From: an uncultured Tenacibaculum sp.
Lineage (GTDB): Bacteria; Bacteroidota; Bacteroidia; Flavobacteriales; Flavobacteriaceae
Direction of reading: 5' to 3'
Assembly (NCBI GenBank): GCA_947492185.1
Contig: CANLMR010000001.1
Coordinates: forward strand, 310,001 to 374,000
Length of the DNA: 64,000 nt
Shown here: one piece after another, positions 27,085 to 35,993 of the stretch
How the letters are laid out: every line of letters begins with the position of its first letter
Position numbering within the stretch: the first letter of the stretch is position 1
The notes under the pieces: generated by a model
Told to the model about the DNA's origin: nothing
The model's database searches: none
The model's input: the letters and a program-made list of their open reading frames with translations, nothing else
Position numbers and translations under genes: made by a program

Positions 27085-27744
27085 ATGAAAACAATTCAAG
27101 AAGCTGTTGAAATTACTATCAGAAAAACCCCTTTCATTGAAGAAGCTCTTAACGAAAAATTAATTAATGTTTCATCTTTAGCCAGGGTCATTTTACCTGA
27201 AGTAGCTCAACAATTAAAAAAAGAAGTAAAAGTAGGTGCAGTAATGATGGCAATCAACAGATTGTCTCCTGTAAATGAACTTCGTATTAGAAAAAACATC
27301 AAAAAACTAGCATTAAACCTAGGAGATGTTATTGTACGATCTGATTTATGCGATTTTACTTTTAAAAACACTCCCACTTTATTTAAAAGAATAGCCAAGA
27401 TACTTGATAAAGCATCTGAAAACAACGATTTATTTTTAACTATTTCTCAAGGAATTTTTGAAACAAATATTGTTGCTAGTGTTATTCTTCAACCATTTAT
27501 AGTTGAAATTTTCGAAAAAGAAATTTTAATTAATAATGTAAGTGATTTAGCGTCAATAACTATTAAACTCCCAAAAGAAAACTTAGAACAATCAGGTATA
27601 TACTATTTCATTTTAAAACAATTTGCTTGGGCTAATATTGCAGTACAAGAAGTTATTTCTACTACACATGAAATGACTATTGTTGTAAAAGAGTCTGATG
27701 TAAATGAGACTTTTGGTATTCTTATGGATTTAAAGCTGAATTAA
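27085..27744 (+). CDS. Protein with C-terminal ACT-like (aspartokinase-type) region
   Basis: This 219-residue cytoplasmic protein is not assigned a function. Residues 1-80 are helical and resemble a winged-helix-like fold (INVSSLARVILPEVAQQLKK, VGAVMMAINRL). The second half contains alternating strands and helices; the final SGIYYFILKQFAWANIAVQE followed by TTHEMTIVVKESDVN reads like the ACT regulatory domain of aspartate kinases. No kinase domain is present. It is 4 nt upstream of an MFS transporter gene and probably cotranscribed. Confidence 0.7.
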   Translation: MKTIQEAVEITIRKTPFIEEALNEKLINVSSLARVILPEVAQQLKKEVKVGAVMMAINRLSPVNELRIRKNIKKLALNLGDVIVRSDLCDFTFKNTPTLFKRIAKILDKASENNDLFLTISQGIFETNIVASVILQPFIVEIFEKEILINNVSDLASITIKLPKENLEQSGIYYFILKQFAWANIAVQEVISTTHEMTIVVKESDVNETFGILMDLKLN

Positions 27745-27748
27745 GCTT

Positions 27749-29011
27749 ATGAATAAAGTAGATCCTTATGCATCGCTGAGGTACAAAGAATTTAATATTT
27801 TCTTACTAGTCCGTTTTTTATTGGTGTTTGCGTGGTCTATGCAATTTATAATTATAGAATGGCAAGTATATTCAATCACAAAAGATCCTTGGAGTTTAGG
27901 TTTAATTGGAGCTTTTGAATTTATACCTGCTTTTACTATGGCTTTATTTGCAGGTCATATTGTAGATCAAAAAGAGAAGCGAAACTTATTGGCAGTTTGT
28001 ATAGGTTTATTTTCATTGATAAGTTTAGGATTATATATTTTAACTAACCCTAGTTTTGTTGAAAATTGGGGTTCTAATAGTGTTTTATATTCTATTTATG
28101 CATTGGTGTTTTTTGGTGGATTTTTGCGCTCATTCTTCGGACCCACAATTTTCTCTTTAATTGCATTAATTGTACCTAAAAAATTGTATCCTAACGCAGC
28201 TACTTGGAGTAGTTCTACTTGGCAAATTGCATCTGTTTTAGGGCCAGCTTTTGCTGGATTTACTATTTATAAAATTGGTGTTAACCTTTCACTTTGTATA
28301 GTTTTTGGTTTGGTAATATTCTCTTTTTTAATGGTTTTCTTGATTAAGAAGAAACCAATTATGAATCCTAAAAAGAACGAACCTATTTCTAAAAGTTTAA
28401 AGGAAGGAATTTCATTTGTATTTAAAACTAAATCTATTTTAGGAGCAATTACATTAGATATGATTTCTGTTCTGTTTGGTGGAGCAATAGCTTTATTACC
28501 TGTTTTTGCCCAAGATATCTTACAGGTAGGATCTAAAGGATTTGGTATGCTTAGAGCAGCTCCTGCAGTTGGAGCCTTTTTAACAATGTTAATTACGGCT
28601 TATATTCCTGTAAGTAAAAATGCAGGAATGAAATTATTAGCTGCAATTTTTGGTTTTGGACTCTGTATTATCATTTTTGGTTTATCCGAAATATTCTGGG
28701 TATCAATGTTAGCATTATTCTTTAGTGGTGTAACCGATGGAGTATCTATGGTCATTAGACAAACCATTTTACAGCTAAAAACTCCAGATCATATGAGAGG
28801 AAGAGTAGCATCAGTAAATTCTATGTTTGTAGGATCTTCAAATGAATTAGGGGCTTTAGAAAGTGGAATAACAGCTAAATTAATGGGAACTGTTACTGCT
28901 GTTGTTTTTGGTGGAACAATGACCTTAATAACTGTTGTTACAACAGGAATATTAAACCCAACATTAAGGAAATTAGACTTAACAGAAGATTTTGAAAATC
29001 AAGAGAAATAA
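27749..29011 (+). CDS. Major facilitator superfamily transporter
   Basis: This 420-residue protein has about 12 hydrophobic segments. The inter-helix 2-3 motif is recognisable in FAGHIVDQKEKRNLL, and the equivalent C-half motif is DHMRGRVASVNSMFVGSSNELGAL-like around residues 350-372 (parts only quoted: HMRGRVASVN). It resembles the MFS_3/enterobactin-exporter EntS group. The substrate is unknown. It follows the ACT-like gene by 4 nt and is closed by a hairpin terminator. Confidence 0.88.
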   Translation: MNKVDPYASLRYKEFNIFLLVRFLLVFAWSMQFIIIEWQVYSITKDPWSLGLIGAFEFIPAFTMALFAGHIVDQKEKRNLLAVCIGLFSLISLGLYILTNPSFVENWGSNSVLYSIYALVFFGGFLRSFFGPTIFSLIALIVPKKLYPNAATWSSSTWQIASVLGPAFAGFTIYKIGVNLSLCIVFGLVIFSFLMVFLIKKKPIMNPKKNEPISKSLKEGISFVFKTKSILGAITLDMISVLFGGAIALLPVFAQDILQVGSKGFGMLRAAPAVGAFLTMLITAYIPVSKNAGMKLLAAIFGFGLCIIIFGLSEIFWVSMLALFFSGVTDGVSMVIRQTILQLKTPDHMRGRVASVNSMFVGSSNELGALESGITAKLMGTVTAVVFGGTMTLITVVTTGILNPTLRKLDLTEDFENQEK

Positions 29012-29012
29012 A

Positions 29013-29036
29013 AAAAGAATCCTTTTAGGATTCTTT
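29013..29036. terminator. Bidirectional terminator
   Basis: AAAAAGAATCC TTTTA GGATTCTTTT forms a hairpin just beyond the MFS stop and before the convergent YHS-domain gene. Confidence 0.8.
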
Positions 29037-29084
29037 TCTTATATATTTATTTTATAAAAAATAGTACTAGTTAAAAACAGTATA

Positions 29085-29540
29085 TTATTTATTAGAATTT
29101 TTCATTTCTTCCCAATTCTTGTCTCCTTTTGCTTGTAGCGCTTTTGTATCTCCTTCTTGCCAGTCTGTTAACTTATTTGCAAAGAAAGAATTATAAAAAA
29201 GATATAATTTTCCATCCCTTATCTCGTAAACTTTTGGATCAACCCCCATTTTAATTTTCTTTTCAGCTACAGCATAAGCACAATAACCACCATATTGAGG
29301 AATATATTTATTAGGATTATTGCTAAACTCTTTCAAGCTTTCTTCATTTGAAAAATAATATGTTTTTCCATTTAGATCAGTTTTATAAGTTTCAATTCCT
29401 ATTACAGGGCCATCAGCTTTGTTAAAGTAAGAAACTACATCATAACCTCCAACAGCTATTTTATCATCGGCTTTAGAAGCACATTTATAGAAAGTAAAAG
29501 AAGTTAAAATTATGATTAAAAAATAGATAGTTTTTTTCAT
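29085..29540 (-). CDS. YHS-domain lipoprotein
   Basis: This 151-residue protein has a signal sequence with a lipobox-like FTFYKC (Cys20). The YHS-type domain follows: VGGYDVVSYFNKADGPVIG at about 31-49, GKTYYFSNEESLKEFSNNPN at about 58-77 and YIPQYGGYCAYAVAEK. YHS domains are small putative metal-binding modules. It is likely anchored in the periplasm or outer membrane and its role is undefined. Confidence 0.83.
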   Translation of the reverse strand: MKKTIYFLIIILTSFTFYKCASKADDKIAVGGYDVVSYFNKADGPVIGIETYKTDLNGKTYYFSNEESLKEFSNNPNKYIPQYGGYCAYAVAEKKIKMGVDPKVYEIRDGKLYLFYNSFFANKLTDWQEGDTKALQAKGDKNWEEMKNSNK

Positions 29541-29583
29541 TGGTAAATTATTTAAATAGATATATAAAGATATCTATTTACTG

Positions 29584-30558
29584 CTAAATAACCATTAAAT
29601 TACATCCGCGGATATCAGAATTATCAAAACGACCAATAATTTCAAAGGAATTATCAGAGTAAATTTTTCCTAAATCTTGTGTAGCTATAAATGAACAAGA
29701 GTTATAATTAGCCAAATCTATAACATTAATTCCACCGGTTTTTCCTTTGGACAGAATAGATAATGGATCTTCTGTATCACGAGTAAGAGTTTTCATCCAT
29801 GGAGGGCAAGCAAAAATTCCATCTCCGTTTGAATATCCTTGACTCAATAATTCTGTCATACCGTATTCAGAATGAATTTTCTCAACACCAAACCCTTTAG
29901 AAAGTAACTGATGAAGCTCAGTTCTAATCAATTCTTTTCTTCTTCCTTTCATTCCTCCAGTTTCCATTATAACGGTATTTTTAAGATTAAAAGAATGTTG
30001 TTCTACCATATCTAGTAAAGCAAAAGAAACACCAATTAAAAGCACCTTTTTTCCGCTATTATCAAGTGAGGATAATTTATCTGCTAACTCATCAAGATTA
30101 TTCAAATAAAACCCACTCTCTTTATGATTTGATTTTTGAATTAAATCGTCAACCATATAAACTAAAGAAGAGCCTTGTCTTTCTAAATAATTGGGAAGTA
30201 GAGCTAGAATAATATAATCATTTATATTACCATAAAAGTGTTGAAAACCTTTTAAGTAACTTTCCTTATAAAAAGAAATATCAGTTACATAATGCTTGCT
30301 GGTTATACTACTTGTAGTTCCAGAACTTGTAAATATTTCTTTAACTTCTTCTAAAGAAGAAATTATTTTTTTGGATTTGAAAAACTGAATAGGTAAAAAA
30401 GGAATTTCCTCGATATTACTTACATCACTAGGATGCATATAGAGTAAATCACAGAACGATCGATACACAGGATTATGTTCAAACTGATGTTTAAATACCT
30501 GTATTACAACTTCCTTAAACTGTTGTTCAGATTGTATGTTAAAAATGGTGTTTTTCAT
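29584..30558 (-). CDS. LuxE/PaaK-family acyl-protein synthetase-like ligase
   Basis: I start at the ATG giving MKNTIFNIQSEQQFKEV, 11 codons inside the longest frame, because this matches the family N-terminus. The 324-residue protein carries an adenylation-type motif IFTSSGTTSSITSKHYVT at about 85-102 and the later METGGMKGRRKEL and HSEYGMTELLSQGYS segments. These belong to the ANL/LuxE group that activates acyl chains with ATP. In Bacteroidota such genes are called acyl transferases. No lux genes are present, so a bioluminescence role is unlikely. Confidence 0.83.
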   Translation of the reverse strand: MKNTIFNIQSEQQFKEVVIQVFKHQFEHNPVYRSFCDLLYMHPSDVSNIEEIPFLPIQFFKSKKIISSLEEVKEIFTSSGTTSSITSKHYVTDISFYKESYLKGFQHFYGNINDYIILALLPNYLERQGSSLVYMVDDLIQKSNHKESGFYLNNLDELADKLSSLDNSGKKVLLIGVSFALLDMVEQHSFNLKNTVIMETGGMKGRRKELIRTELHQLLSKGFGVEKIHSEYGMTELLSQGYSNGDGIFACPPWMKTLTRDTEDPLSILSKGKTGGINVIDLANYNSCSFIATQDLGKIYSDNSFEIIGRFDNSDIRGCNLMVI

Positions 30559-30640
30559 TTTCAAACACAAAAGTAAGAGTATTTCACGCAACCCTTTTAT
30601 AAAAATTACATCTTATAAGTAAACATCAAAAAGTTTAGCA

Positions 30641-31339
30641 ATGAAAACAGTATTGAAATTAATATGTATTACACTATTTATTATCTCTTGTAATAAGGAA
30701 GAAGAGATAAAAGAAACTTGTGTGGTAGATAATCCTATTGAAGAGTTATTTTGGTTAAAACAGATTAAAACTGGTCTTGAGCAATCAGCTTCTGCAAGTA
30801 AAGCAGAAATATATGAATATACCTATAAACAGCAACGCGTTTTTAGTGTGAATTCCTGTGTAGGTTGTAGTGATTCTAAAACTGACATTTATAATTGCGC
30901 AGGTAATGTAATGTGTGAGTTTGGAGGAATTGCAGGATTGAATACTTGTCCGGACTTTGATACTGAAGCGACAAATAAAAAATTACTTTGGAAAAACCAT
31001 AATCAACCAATTATTGATAAAGATATTTACGATTGTACAACTACAGATAATTATACAATTACCGATGTTGTATTAAATGGAAATATTTTAAAAATAACGA
31101 TAACTTTTAGTGGATGTTCTGCAGATTCGGATAGAATTTATGTAGTAGATTCAGGTGAAATATTGGAAACATCTCCTCCTCAACGACTTTTAAAATTAGA
31201 GTTTTTAAAAGAAGAATCGTGTTTAGCTCAATTCACTAGAGAATTAGAATTTGACATTAATAATTTGCAGATTTCTTCAATTAACGAATTGGTTCTATCA
31301 ATAGAAGGTTGGAATAATGACATTATATATCAATATTAA
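30641..31339 (+). CDS. Lipoprotein with DUF6970-like Cys-rich domain
   Basis: This 232-residue lipoprotein has lipobox LFIISC (Cys17). Residues about 32-115 contain the pattern NPIEELFWLKQIKTGLEQ, IYEYTYKQQRVFSVNSC and MCEFGGIAGLNTCPDF, which I recall as DUF6970; the number should be checked. The C-terminal half is a separate beta-rich region with two cysteines. A shorter paralogue of the same domain is encoded at 33932. It heads a run of plus-strand genes leading to the ECF sigma factor. Confidence 0.72.
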   Translation: MKTVLKLICITLFIISCNKEEEIKETCVVDNPIEELFWLKQIKTGLEQSASASKAEIYEYTYKQQRVFSVNSCVGCSDSKTDIYNCAGNVMCEFGGIAGLNTCPDFDTEATNKKLLWKNHNQPIIDKDIYDCTTTDNYTITDVVLNGNILKITITFSGCSADSDRIYVVDSGEILETSPPQRLLKLEFLKEESCLAQFTRELEFDINNLQISSINELVLSIEGWNNDIIYQY

Positions 31340-31351
31340 AAATTAAAGAAA

Positions 31352-32047
31352 ATGAAAAGAGCATTAACCATTTTATCTATTGTATTAACTATAACATCAT
31401 GTACAATCAATAACGAAAATGAAAACTTCAACCCTAATGATCTTTTATTGGGTAATTGGACACATGAGTATTCAGATAATGGAGAGGTAGTTTTTAAGAG
31501 AACAAACTCGTTACCCAATGAAAATTACGGAGTCTCTTTTTTAAAGGAAGGAAAATTCGTAGAAAGAACTTCAGGTTGGTGTGGGACACCTCCTTTGGTT
31601 TTTTGGAATATTGAAGGAACATATGAATTAGATGGAACATTAATAAAAATAAAAACAGAAGGGTATCCTGAGAATTATAATTGGAGAATCGTTTCACTTA
31701 CTAATCAAAAATTAGTAATTACCTATGAACAAACAGATCAAGAGAAAGATCATGAAGATTTGGTAAATTTATTTAACGAACTTTATGCAATGGCTACAAG
31801 TAAAAAATGTAATAATGCAAATGATTGGTTAATTACAGCTTACGGATCAAAAGCTTGTGGCGGACCTCAAGGTTTCATGCCTTATCCAAATTCTATTGAT
31901 GTAAATTTATTTATAGATAAGGTCAGTCAATACACACAAAAAGAGCATCAATATAATATAAAATGGGGTATAATATCTACCTGCGATTTACCAGCTCAAC
32001 CTAGTGGTGTAAAATGTGAAAATGATTTGCCAGTTTTAATCTATTAA
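31352..32047 (+). CDS. Lipocalin-like lipoprotein
   Basis: This 231-residue lipoprotein has lipobox LTITSC (Cys17). The first part, LLGNWTHEYSDNGEVVFKRT and later GTYELDGTLIKIKT with WRIVSLTNQKLVITY, is the strand pattern of bacterial lipocalin-like domains. The C-terminal half has several cysteines and no recognisable motif. It starts 12 nt after the preceding lipoprotein gene and ends 10 nt before the likely sigma-factor start, so these are probably one transcript. Confidence 0.65.
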   Translation: MKRALTILSIVLTITSCTINNENENFNPNDLLLGNWTHEYSDNGEVVFKRTNSLPNENYGVSFLKEGKFVERTSGWCGTPPLVFWNIEGTYELDGTLIKIKTEGYPENYNWRIVSLTNQKLVITYEQTDQEKDHEDLVNLFNELYAMATSKKCNNANDWLITAYGSKACGGPQGFMPYPNSIDVNLFIDKVSQYTQKEHQYNIKWGIISTCDLPAQPSGVKCENDLPVLIY

Positions 32048-32057
32048 AAAGATAAAA

Positions 32058-32594
32058 ATTAAGATAAAAGAACTCATACAACAATGTAAGGAGAACAACT
32101 TACAAGCACAATCTCAGGTTTACCAGCTTTTTGCTGGTAAACTATTTGCGTTGAGTTTAAAATATTCTAGAAATCAACAAGATGCAGAAGATGTATTACA
32201 AGACAGTTTTTTAGTCGCTTTTAATAAAATACATCAATACAATTTTAAAGGCTCTTTTGAAGGATGGTTAAAACGAATTGTAATTAACACTGCCCTTCAA
32301 AAATATAGGAAAGAACCTTCACTTTATTTAGTTAAAGAAGAGGCTCTTTGTGAGGAAGAATTGGATTTTGATGAAAGTAGTTTAGGTGTTAATGAAATAT
32401 TAGATATGATTCAATCACTTCCAGATAGATATCGATTAGTATTTAACTTGTATGTATTGGATAGCTTTTCACATAAAGAAATAGCAGAGATGTTAAATAT
32501 TTCTGTGGGAACTTCAAAATCTAATCTATCAAGAGCTAAACAAATACTAAAAAAAGCAATAGAAAACCGCAAGAAAAAATTAGAAAAGGCATAA
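32058..32594 (+). CDS. ECF RNA polymerase sigma factor, non-canonical start
   Basis: Region 2 reads FAGKLFALSLKYSRNQQDAE followed by DVLQDSFLVAFNKIHQ, then KGSFEGWLKRIVINTALQ, and region 4 is LPDRYRLVFNLYVLDSFSHK with EIAEMLNISVGTSKSNLSRA. The only standard start codon in frame, a TTG at 32151, would cut away helix 1 of region 2. Upstream the frame stays open and encodes the family-like KIKELIQQCKENNLQAQ, but it has no ATG, GTG or TTG. I therefore propose the ATT at 32058 (178 residues); an ATA at 32052 is also possible. Its stop overlaps the next start as TAATG. Confidence 0.82.
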   Translation: MKIKELIQQCKENNLQAQSQVYQLFAGKLFALSLKYSRNQQDAEDVLQDSFLVAFNKIHQYNFKGSFEGWLKRIVINTALQKYRKEPSLYLVKEEALCEEELDFDESSLGVNEILDMIQSLPDRYRLVFNLYVLDSFSHKEIAEMLNISVGTSKSNLSRAKQILKKAIENRKKKLEKA

Positions 32595-33901
32595 TGATGG
32601 AAGATAAAAAAACAGAAAGATTGTTTCAGGAAAAACTTAAGGATTTTGAAGTGCAACCTTCTCCTTTGGTTTGGGAAAATATTGAGAGTAAACTTACTCA
32701 AAAGAAAAAAAGAATGATGCTTCCAATATGGTGGTTTACTAGTGGTGTTGCTTCTATAATCATAATTGGTTTTTTACTTTTCCCAAAGACAATAGATATT
32801 AATGAAAATATTCCTTTTGAAACTAATAAAACTGAACAAAATAAAAATTTAAATGTAGTAACCACACAACAAGAAAAAATAGAAGAACCAATAACCAAAA
32901 CAAATCATACCGAAAAAGAATCTATTAAACCTGAATTTAATTCAGTTCTTACAAAACAACATGAAAAGTTAGTGGTTTATAGTAAAAAAGCTAGTAAAGA
33001 AGAAAAGGTAAATGTGTCAGCCATTACATTGAAGGGTTTTAAAGCTGATCAAAAAATTGCTATGAAAAATGTTTTTAATGAAACATTAAATATAAATATT
33101 AAAACAAAAGAAAGAGAATTAGAAAAGAAGGATTTCATTGCTGAAGTGAGTAAGGAAAATGAAAAGAAAGAAGATCAAACTAATAATTCTAAATGGAGTG
33201 TTTCTCCTGTTTTTGGAATTTTAACGTCTCAATCGTTCACTAAAACTTCAGCAATAGATTCTAATCTAAATCAAAATAAAGTTCGTAATCCAGAAACATT
33301 TTCTTACGGAGTAAATTTTGCTTATCAAATAAATGATAAACTTTCAGTAAAGTCAGGTTTACAAATTCAGAATATGAGTTATGATACTCAAAATGTAGGA
33401 ATAATTTCAAATACCGTGATGTCAAATAACTTAGAAAATATTAGCTTTAATAGTTCATCTAATAGTTTTTTATATGTAGGTGCTTCAGATTTAGAAAACG
33501 CAGATTCTTTAGGGTTAAACACTTTGGGTAATGTTCAAGAAGCAACATTAGCACAAGATTTAAATTATATAGAATTTCCTGTTGAATTGAAATATAAAAT
33601 ATTCATTTCTAATGCTATACAAACTAGTTTGATTTCAGGATTTAGCACTTTATTTTTAACTAAAAATGATATTATTGCTCAATCATCTATTTTGAATGAA
33701 AAAATAGGTGAAGCAAACAATCTAAATACTATAAATTTCAGTGCTAATTTTGGATTAGATTTAGAGTTTAATATTTCTAAAAAAATGAGATTTAACATCA
33801 ATCCAATGTTTAAATCGCAGTTAAATACGTTTTCAGAGAATCCAACAAATTTTAGACCTTATATCATTGGGGTGTATTCAGGTTTAAGGTATAATTTTTA
33901 A
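32594..33901 (+). CDS. Membrane anti-sigma-like protein with C-terminal outer-membrane-type barrel
   Basis: This 435-residue protein begins with a short cytoplasmic segment typical of proteins encoded beside ECF sigma genes (FQEKLKDFEVQPSPLVWENI), then one transmembrane helix at about 42-62 (LPIWWFTSGVASIIIIGFLL). A Lys/Glu-rich linker to about residue 200 spans the periplasm. The last 230 residues have barrel-like strands (FSYGVNFAYQINDKLSVKSG, FRPYIIGVYSGLRYNF) ending in Phe. The ATG overlaps the sigma stop, so translation is coupled. It likely restrains the sigma factor. Confidence 0.78.
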   Translation: MMEDKKTERLFQEKLKDFEVQPSPLVWENIESKLTQKKKRMMLPIWWFTSGVASIIIIGFLLFPKTIDINENIPFETNKTEQNKNLNVVTTQQEKIEEPITKTNHTEKESIKPEFNSVLTKQHEKLVVYSKKASKEEKVNVSAITLKGFKADQKIAMKNVFNETLNINIKTKERELEKKDFIAEVSKENEKKEDQTNNSKWSVSPVFGILTSQSFTKTSAIDSNLNQNKVRNPETFSYGVNFAYQINDKLSVKSGLQIQNMSYDTQNVGIISNTVMSNNLENISFNSSSNSFLYVGASDLENADSLGLNTLGNVQEATLAQDLNYIEFPVELKYKIFISNAIQTSLISGFSTLFLTKNDIIAQSSILNEKIGEANNLNTINFSANFGLDLEFNISKKMRFNINPMFKSQLNTFSENPTNFRPYIIGVYSGLRYNF

Positions 33902-33931
33902 ATTAGCCTATCAACCATTAAAACAAATTCA

Positions 33932-34282
33932 ATGAAATACCTGCTTCCACTTTTGATGTTTATGATGATATCATGCGCACAACAACAAAAAACTTCGACT
34001 AAAGGCAATCCAATTGAAGATATAATCTGGATTAAGGAATTTATTAATGAAACAAAAAAAAGCCCGTTTCCATCTAAAGTAATTATTACACAATATAAAT
34101 TCAAGGGAGAAATAGTGTATTTAGTAAACCATTGTTATCAGTGTGCTGATGAAATGTCAATCCTTTACAATATTAAAAAAGAAAAACTTTCCACTTTTGG
34201 AGGCATGATTGCTAACGAAAATAAACATCCCAATTTCTTTAAAGAAGCAACTGAAAAGAAAGAACTTTGGAGAAGTTTTTAA
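33932..34282 (+). CDS. Small lipoprotein with DUF6970-like domain
   Basis: This 116-residue lipoprotein has lipobox MFMMISC (Cys15). The domain NPIEDIIWIKEFINETKK, ITQYKFKGEIVYLVNHCYQC and LSTFGGMIANENKHPNF follows the same order as the 30641 product, with matching Cys positions. It is a short paralogue of that protein. It follows the anti-sigma-like gene by 30 nt and precedes an acetyltransferase gene by 10 nt. Confidence 0.72.
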   Translation: MKYLLPLLMFMMISCAQQQKTSTKGNPIEDIIWIKEFINETKKSPFPSKVIITQYKFKGEIVYLVNHCYQCADEMSILYNIKKEKLSTFGGMIANENKHPNFFKEATEKKELWRSF

Positions 34283-34292
34283 AAAGAACAAT

Positions 34293-34820
34293 ATGTTAAA
34301 CGTTAGAGAAATAGAAATAAAAGATATAGACTTGCTTTTAGATTATTGGTATAATTCTAGCAATGAACATTTTTTAAAAATGGGCGCAGATTCATGTAAA
34401 CTTCCTTTAAGAAAGGATTTTTTTAATGCTTTAGTCAGTCAGATAAATTTACCATATGAAGAGAAAAAAGCGTATGCACTAATTTGGGAGGATAAAGAAA
34501 AACAAATTGGTCATTCAAATATAAATGATATTGTTTTTCGAAAAGAAGCGTACATGCATTTACATGTTTGGAATACTTCAAATCGAAGAAAAGGTTCAGG
34601 TGTCGATTTGGTTAAAAAATCACTTCCGTTTTATTTTAAAAATTTACAGATTGAAACATTATTTTGCCAACCATATGCATTAAATCCAGCGCCAAATAAG
34701 ACGCTGGAGAAGGTAGGTTTTGAGTTTGTTAAAGAATATGTTACTATTCCTGGATCAATAAATTTTGAACAAAAAGTAAACCTTTGGAAAATGACACGTG
34801 ATCGATTTTTGGAAATGTAA
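34293..34820 (+). CDS. GNAT-family N-acetyltransferase
   Basis: I start at the ATG giving MLNVREIEIKDIDLLLDYWY; a longer frame back to 34209 would overlap the preceding lipoprotein gene. The 175-residue protein has GNAT strands HLHVWNTSNRRKGSGVDLVK with the acetyl-CoA loop, and the late QPYALNPAPNKTLEKVGFEF segment seen in the RimJ/RimL-like group. The substrate is unknown. It is convergent with the asparaginase gene, with 4 nt between stops. Confidence 0.8.
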   Translation: MLNVREIEIKDIDLLLDYWYNSSNEHFLKMGADSCKLPLRKDFFNALVSQINLPYEEKKAYALIWEDKEKQIGHSNINDIVFRKEAYMHLHVWNTSNRRKGSGVDLVKKSLPFYFKNLQIETLFCQPYALNPAPNKTLEKVGFEFVKEYVTIPGSINFEQKVNLWKMTRDRFLEM

Positions 34821-34824
34821 AACT

Positions 34825-35886
34825 TTAATCTTTATAGATTTTTACATCAACTTCACCTTCAGCATTCATAGAAGCTCTATACATTCCTGCGGTATTAAAT
34901 TCAAAAACCATATTACCGTTTTTATCTACAGCAATAATTCCTCCTGTTCCTCCTAGTTTGGTAAGTTTATTTTGAATTACTTCTGTTGCAGCTTCTTTTA
35001 ATGATAAACCTTTATAATCCATCAAAGCAGAAATATCATGAGCAACTTGAGCTCTAATAAAATATTCTCCCCAACCTGTTGATGAAACTCCACATGTTGC
35101 ATTATTAGCATAAGTTCCAGAACCAATTATTGGAGCATCACCAATTCTATTCCAACGTTTGTTTGTCATTCCTCCAGTTGAGGTTCCAGCAGTAATATTC
35201 CCTTCTTTATCAAGAGCCACGCAGCCAACGGTTCCAAATTTAGAATCTTTGATTACAGGATCATAAAAAGCAGATTTTCCATCATGATCTAATTCAGCTT
35301 TCATTTTTTCTTTTACACGTTGTAATGAGTTGAATCTCTTTTCGGTGAAAAAGTATTTTGGATCTACAATTTCAAGTCCTTGTTCTTTTGCAAAAATCGA
35401 AGCTCCTTTACCAGATAACATTACATGATCAGAGTTTTCCATCACTTTTCTTGCTAATGTAATTGGGTTTTTAATATCGGTAACACCAGCTACAGATCCA
35501 GCATTTAAGTTGTTTCCTGTCATAATTGAAGCATCCAGTTCATTTGTTTCTTCATGTGTAAAAACAGCACCTTTTCCAGCATTAAATAAAGGTGAATTCT
35601 CTAAAACGTGTATTGTTTGCTCTACAGCATCAATGCTTTTCCCTCCATTCTTTAAAATGTTATATCCTATTTTAATAGCTTCCTCTAATTTTTCTTTGTA
35701 AGCTTTCTCTTTTTCAGGAGTCATATTTTTCTTTAAAATAGTTCCAGCTCCACCGTGAATAACTAGGGCAAATTCATTTACTTTTAGATTTTTAATCGCT
35801 TCAGTTTCTGTCTCTGTTTTTTTCGTTGTAGTGCAGCTTATCACTAAAAATGATATAAAAAACAGGAAAAAGTGGAATTTTTTCAT
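34825..35886 (-). CDS. Isoaspartyl peptidase/L-asparaginase (Ntn hydrolase), lipoprotein
   Basis: I start at the ATG giving MKKFHFFLFFISFLVISC, a lipoprotein signal with the acylated Cys at residue 18. The 353-residue precursor belongs to the plant-type asparaginase family. FALVIHGGAGT opens the fold, and the autoproteolysis site is SKFGTVGCVALD, where the Thr becomes the N-terminal nucleophile. ATCGVSSTGWGEYFIR and GGTGGIIAVDKNGN complete the active site. It removes isoaspartyl or asparagine residues from peptides in the periplasm. Confidence 0.93.
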   Translation of the reverse strand: MKKFHFFLFFISFLVISCTTTKKTETETEAIKNLKVNEFALVIHGGAGTILKKNMTPEKEKAYKEKLEEAIKIGYNILKNGGKSIDAVEQTIHVLENSPLFNAGKGAVFTHEETNELDASIMTGNNLNAGSVAGVTDIKNPITLARKVMENSDHVMLSGKGASIFAKEQGLEIVDPKYFFTEKRFNSLQRVKEKMKAELDHDGKSAFYDPVIKDSKFGTVGCVALDKEGNITAGTSTGGMTNKRWNRIGDAPIIGSGTYANNATCGVSSTGWGEYFIRAQVAHDISALMDYKGLSLKEAATEVIQNKLTKLGGTGGIIAVDKNGNMVFEFNTAGMYRASMNAEGEVDVKIYKD

Positions 35887-35948
35887 AATAAGTTTAATTT
35901 TAAACAAAAAACAAGTGTTTTGTTTAATTTATTAATTTAGAATTATTT

Positions 35949-35956
35949 GTAAATTT
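35949..35956 (+). promoter_or_regulatory. -7 promoter box of the ALDH7 gene
   Basis: TAAATTTG fits TAnnTTTG and lies 37 nt before the aldehyde dehydrogenase ATG. Confidence 0.5.
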
Positions 35957-35993
35957 GACTTTTCAATTTAAACAACTAAAACGTAAATACAAA

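Noticed and set aside
29584-30558. Bioluminescence (lux) locus, based on the LuxE-like gene
   Set aside because: No luxA, luxB, luxC or luxD lies nearby; the family is widespread in non-luminous Bacteroidota.
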